47,792 nt of DNA from a virus, in IMG/VR virus record IMGVR_UViG_3300030329_003466, positions 1 through 47,792 of that record; one strand, 5' to 3'. The notes below the pieces were generated by a model. The model was given only the letters and a program-made list of their open reading frames with translations, searched no databases and was not told the origin of the DNA. Numbering within the stretch: position 1 is the stretch's first letter; every line of letters begins with the position of its first letter. A program made the translations under genes and the position numbers. Shown here piece by piece: positions 47,520-47,792 of the stretch.

Positions 47520-47792
47520 TGAGAGCTTCTAAAAAAATAGGAAAACCTTCTAACAAAGAAGGGAATGAAGGCGAAATTACTTTAAGAAGAGATACTGGAG
47601 GCAGAACATCTATCTTTGGTAAAATTAATGGTATATGGAATAGAGTAGGCCTTAATGTATTAGGAAAGCCATCTCTTGGAAGTTTTGCTTTTTTTAGAGG
47701 GCCTAATGAAATATTCCATGATTCAAGATTTTCAATTAAAAAAGGAGTAGCTACCTTTCAATCAAATTTAACTTCTACTGGTGATATTATAA
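47519..47792 (+). CDS. Tail fibre / receptor-binding protein, N-terminal part (continues at 1)
   Basis: ATG 47519 overlaps the stop of the giant tail protein (TAATG). The frame runs to the window end and, after merging the repeated 98 bases, continues at base 3 through 2003. The N-terminal residues (GEITLRRDTGGRTSIFGKIN, then GIWNRVGL) are basic and polar, as in fibre bases that attach to the tail. See the entry at 1-2003 for the rest. Confidence 0.8.
   Translation, partial: MRASKKIGKPSNKEGNEGEITLRRDTGGRTSIFGKINGIWNRVGLNVLGKPSLGSFAFFRGPNEIFHDSRFSIKKGVATFQSNLTSTGDII
47694..47791. repeat. Terminal direct repeat, right copy
   Basis: Identical over 98 bases to window positions 1-98; the following base differs (A at 47792 versus G at 99). 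It lies inside the tail-fibre gene and preserves its reading frame. The single end mismatch may be a sequencing or assembly artefact or a real variant. Confidence 0.95.

Overview
The window is an almost certainly complete genome of an uncultivated, AT-rich tailed phage. Bases 1-98 are repeated exactly at 47694-47791, so the molecule closes into a circle (or circularly permuted genome) of about 47.69 kb, and a 725-codon tail-fibre gene is cut by the arbitrary end point. Ordinary genetic code applies: TAA, TAG and TGA all serve as stops, and Shine-Dalgarno sequences (AGGAG or AAAGGA) precede most genes. The set of a P22-type portal, an SU10-like capsid protein, adaptor-like proteins, a giant nozzle-like protein and three very large internal-protein candidates, with no tape-measure protein, points to a short-tailed (podovirus-like) phage. 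Dockerin-type calcium-binding repeats in two virion proteins weakly suggest a marine host rich in dockerins (for example Marinimicrobia or another FCB-group bacterium). That host guess is inference only.

Layout. A rightward late unit runs from 24919 through the circle junction to 11963. Its order is small terminase, zinc-ribbon protein, T4-type lysozyme, a mosaic dockerin/lysozyme protein, large terminase, portal, scaffold candidate, major capsid protein, small head and adaptor proteins, holin-like membrane proteins, a metallophosphoesterase, an 1800-residue tail protein, the tail fibre, then four proteins (253, 267, 878 and 1889 residues) that look like ejected or internal virion proteins. 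A leftward early unit runs from 23061 down to 11952. It starts with many small unknown proteins, including two likely regulators (AbrB-type and ribbon-helix-helix) and three tandem 21-38-residue membrane peptides. It then has a recombination and replication module: Cas4/AddB-like Fe-S exonuclease, Rad52/Sak-like annealing protein, SSB-like protein, DnaB-type helicase, RuvC-like resolvase and a PD-(D/E)XK nuclease. The two units converge tail to tail with a 12-base overlap at 11952-11963. I see no DNA polymerase, primase, RNA polymerase, integrase or repressor of the CI type, so replication probably relies on host polymerases.

The most unusual part is non-coding. The 1.86 kb between the divergent units holds one 56-codon gene but many stable inverted repeats, including a possible H-type pseudoknot just upstream of the late genes. 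Compact 66-110-nt elements, each closed by a 6-11 bp perfect or near-perfect stem, also sit in gaps of the early operon. One folds on paper into a full four-arm tRNA-like cloverleaf without canonical tRNA residues, and another resembles the 3' half of a tRNA. A 9-base word, GTGATAGTG, occurs at least seven times, always on the same strand, six of them in the early region. These features do not match an RNA family I can name and are the best candidates for something undescribed.
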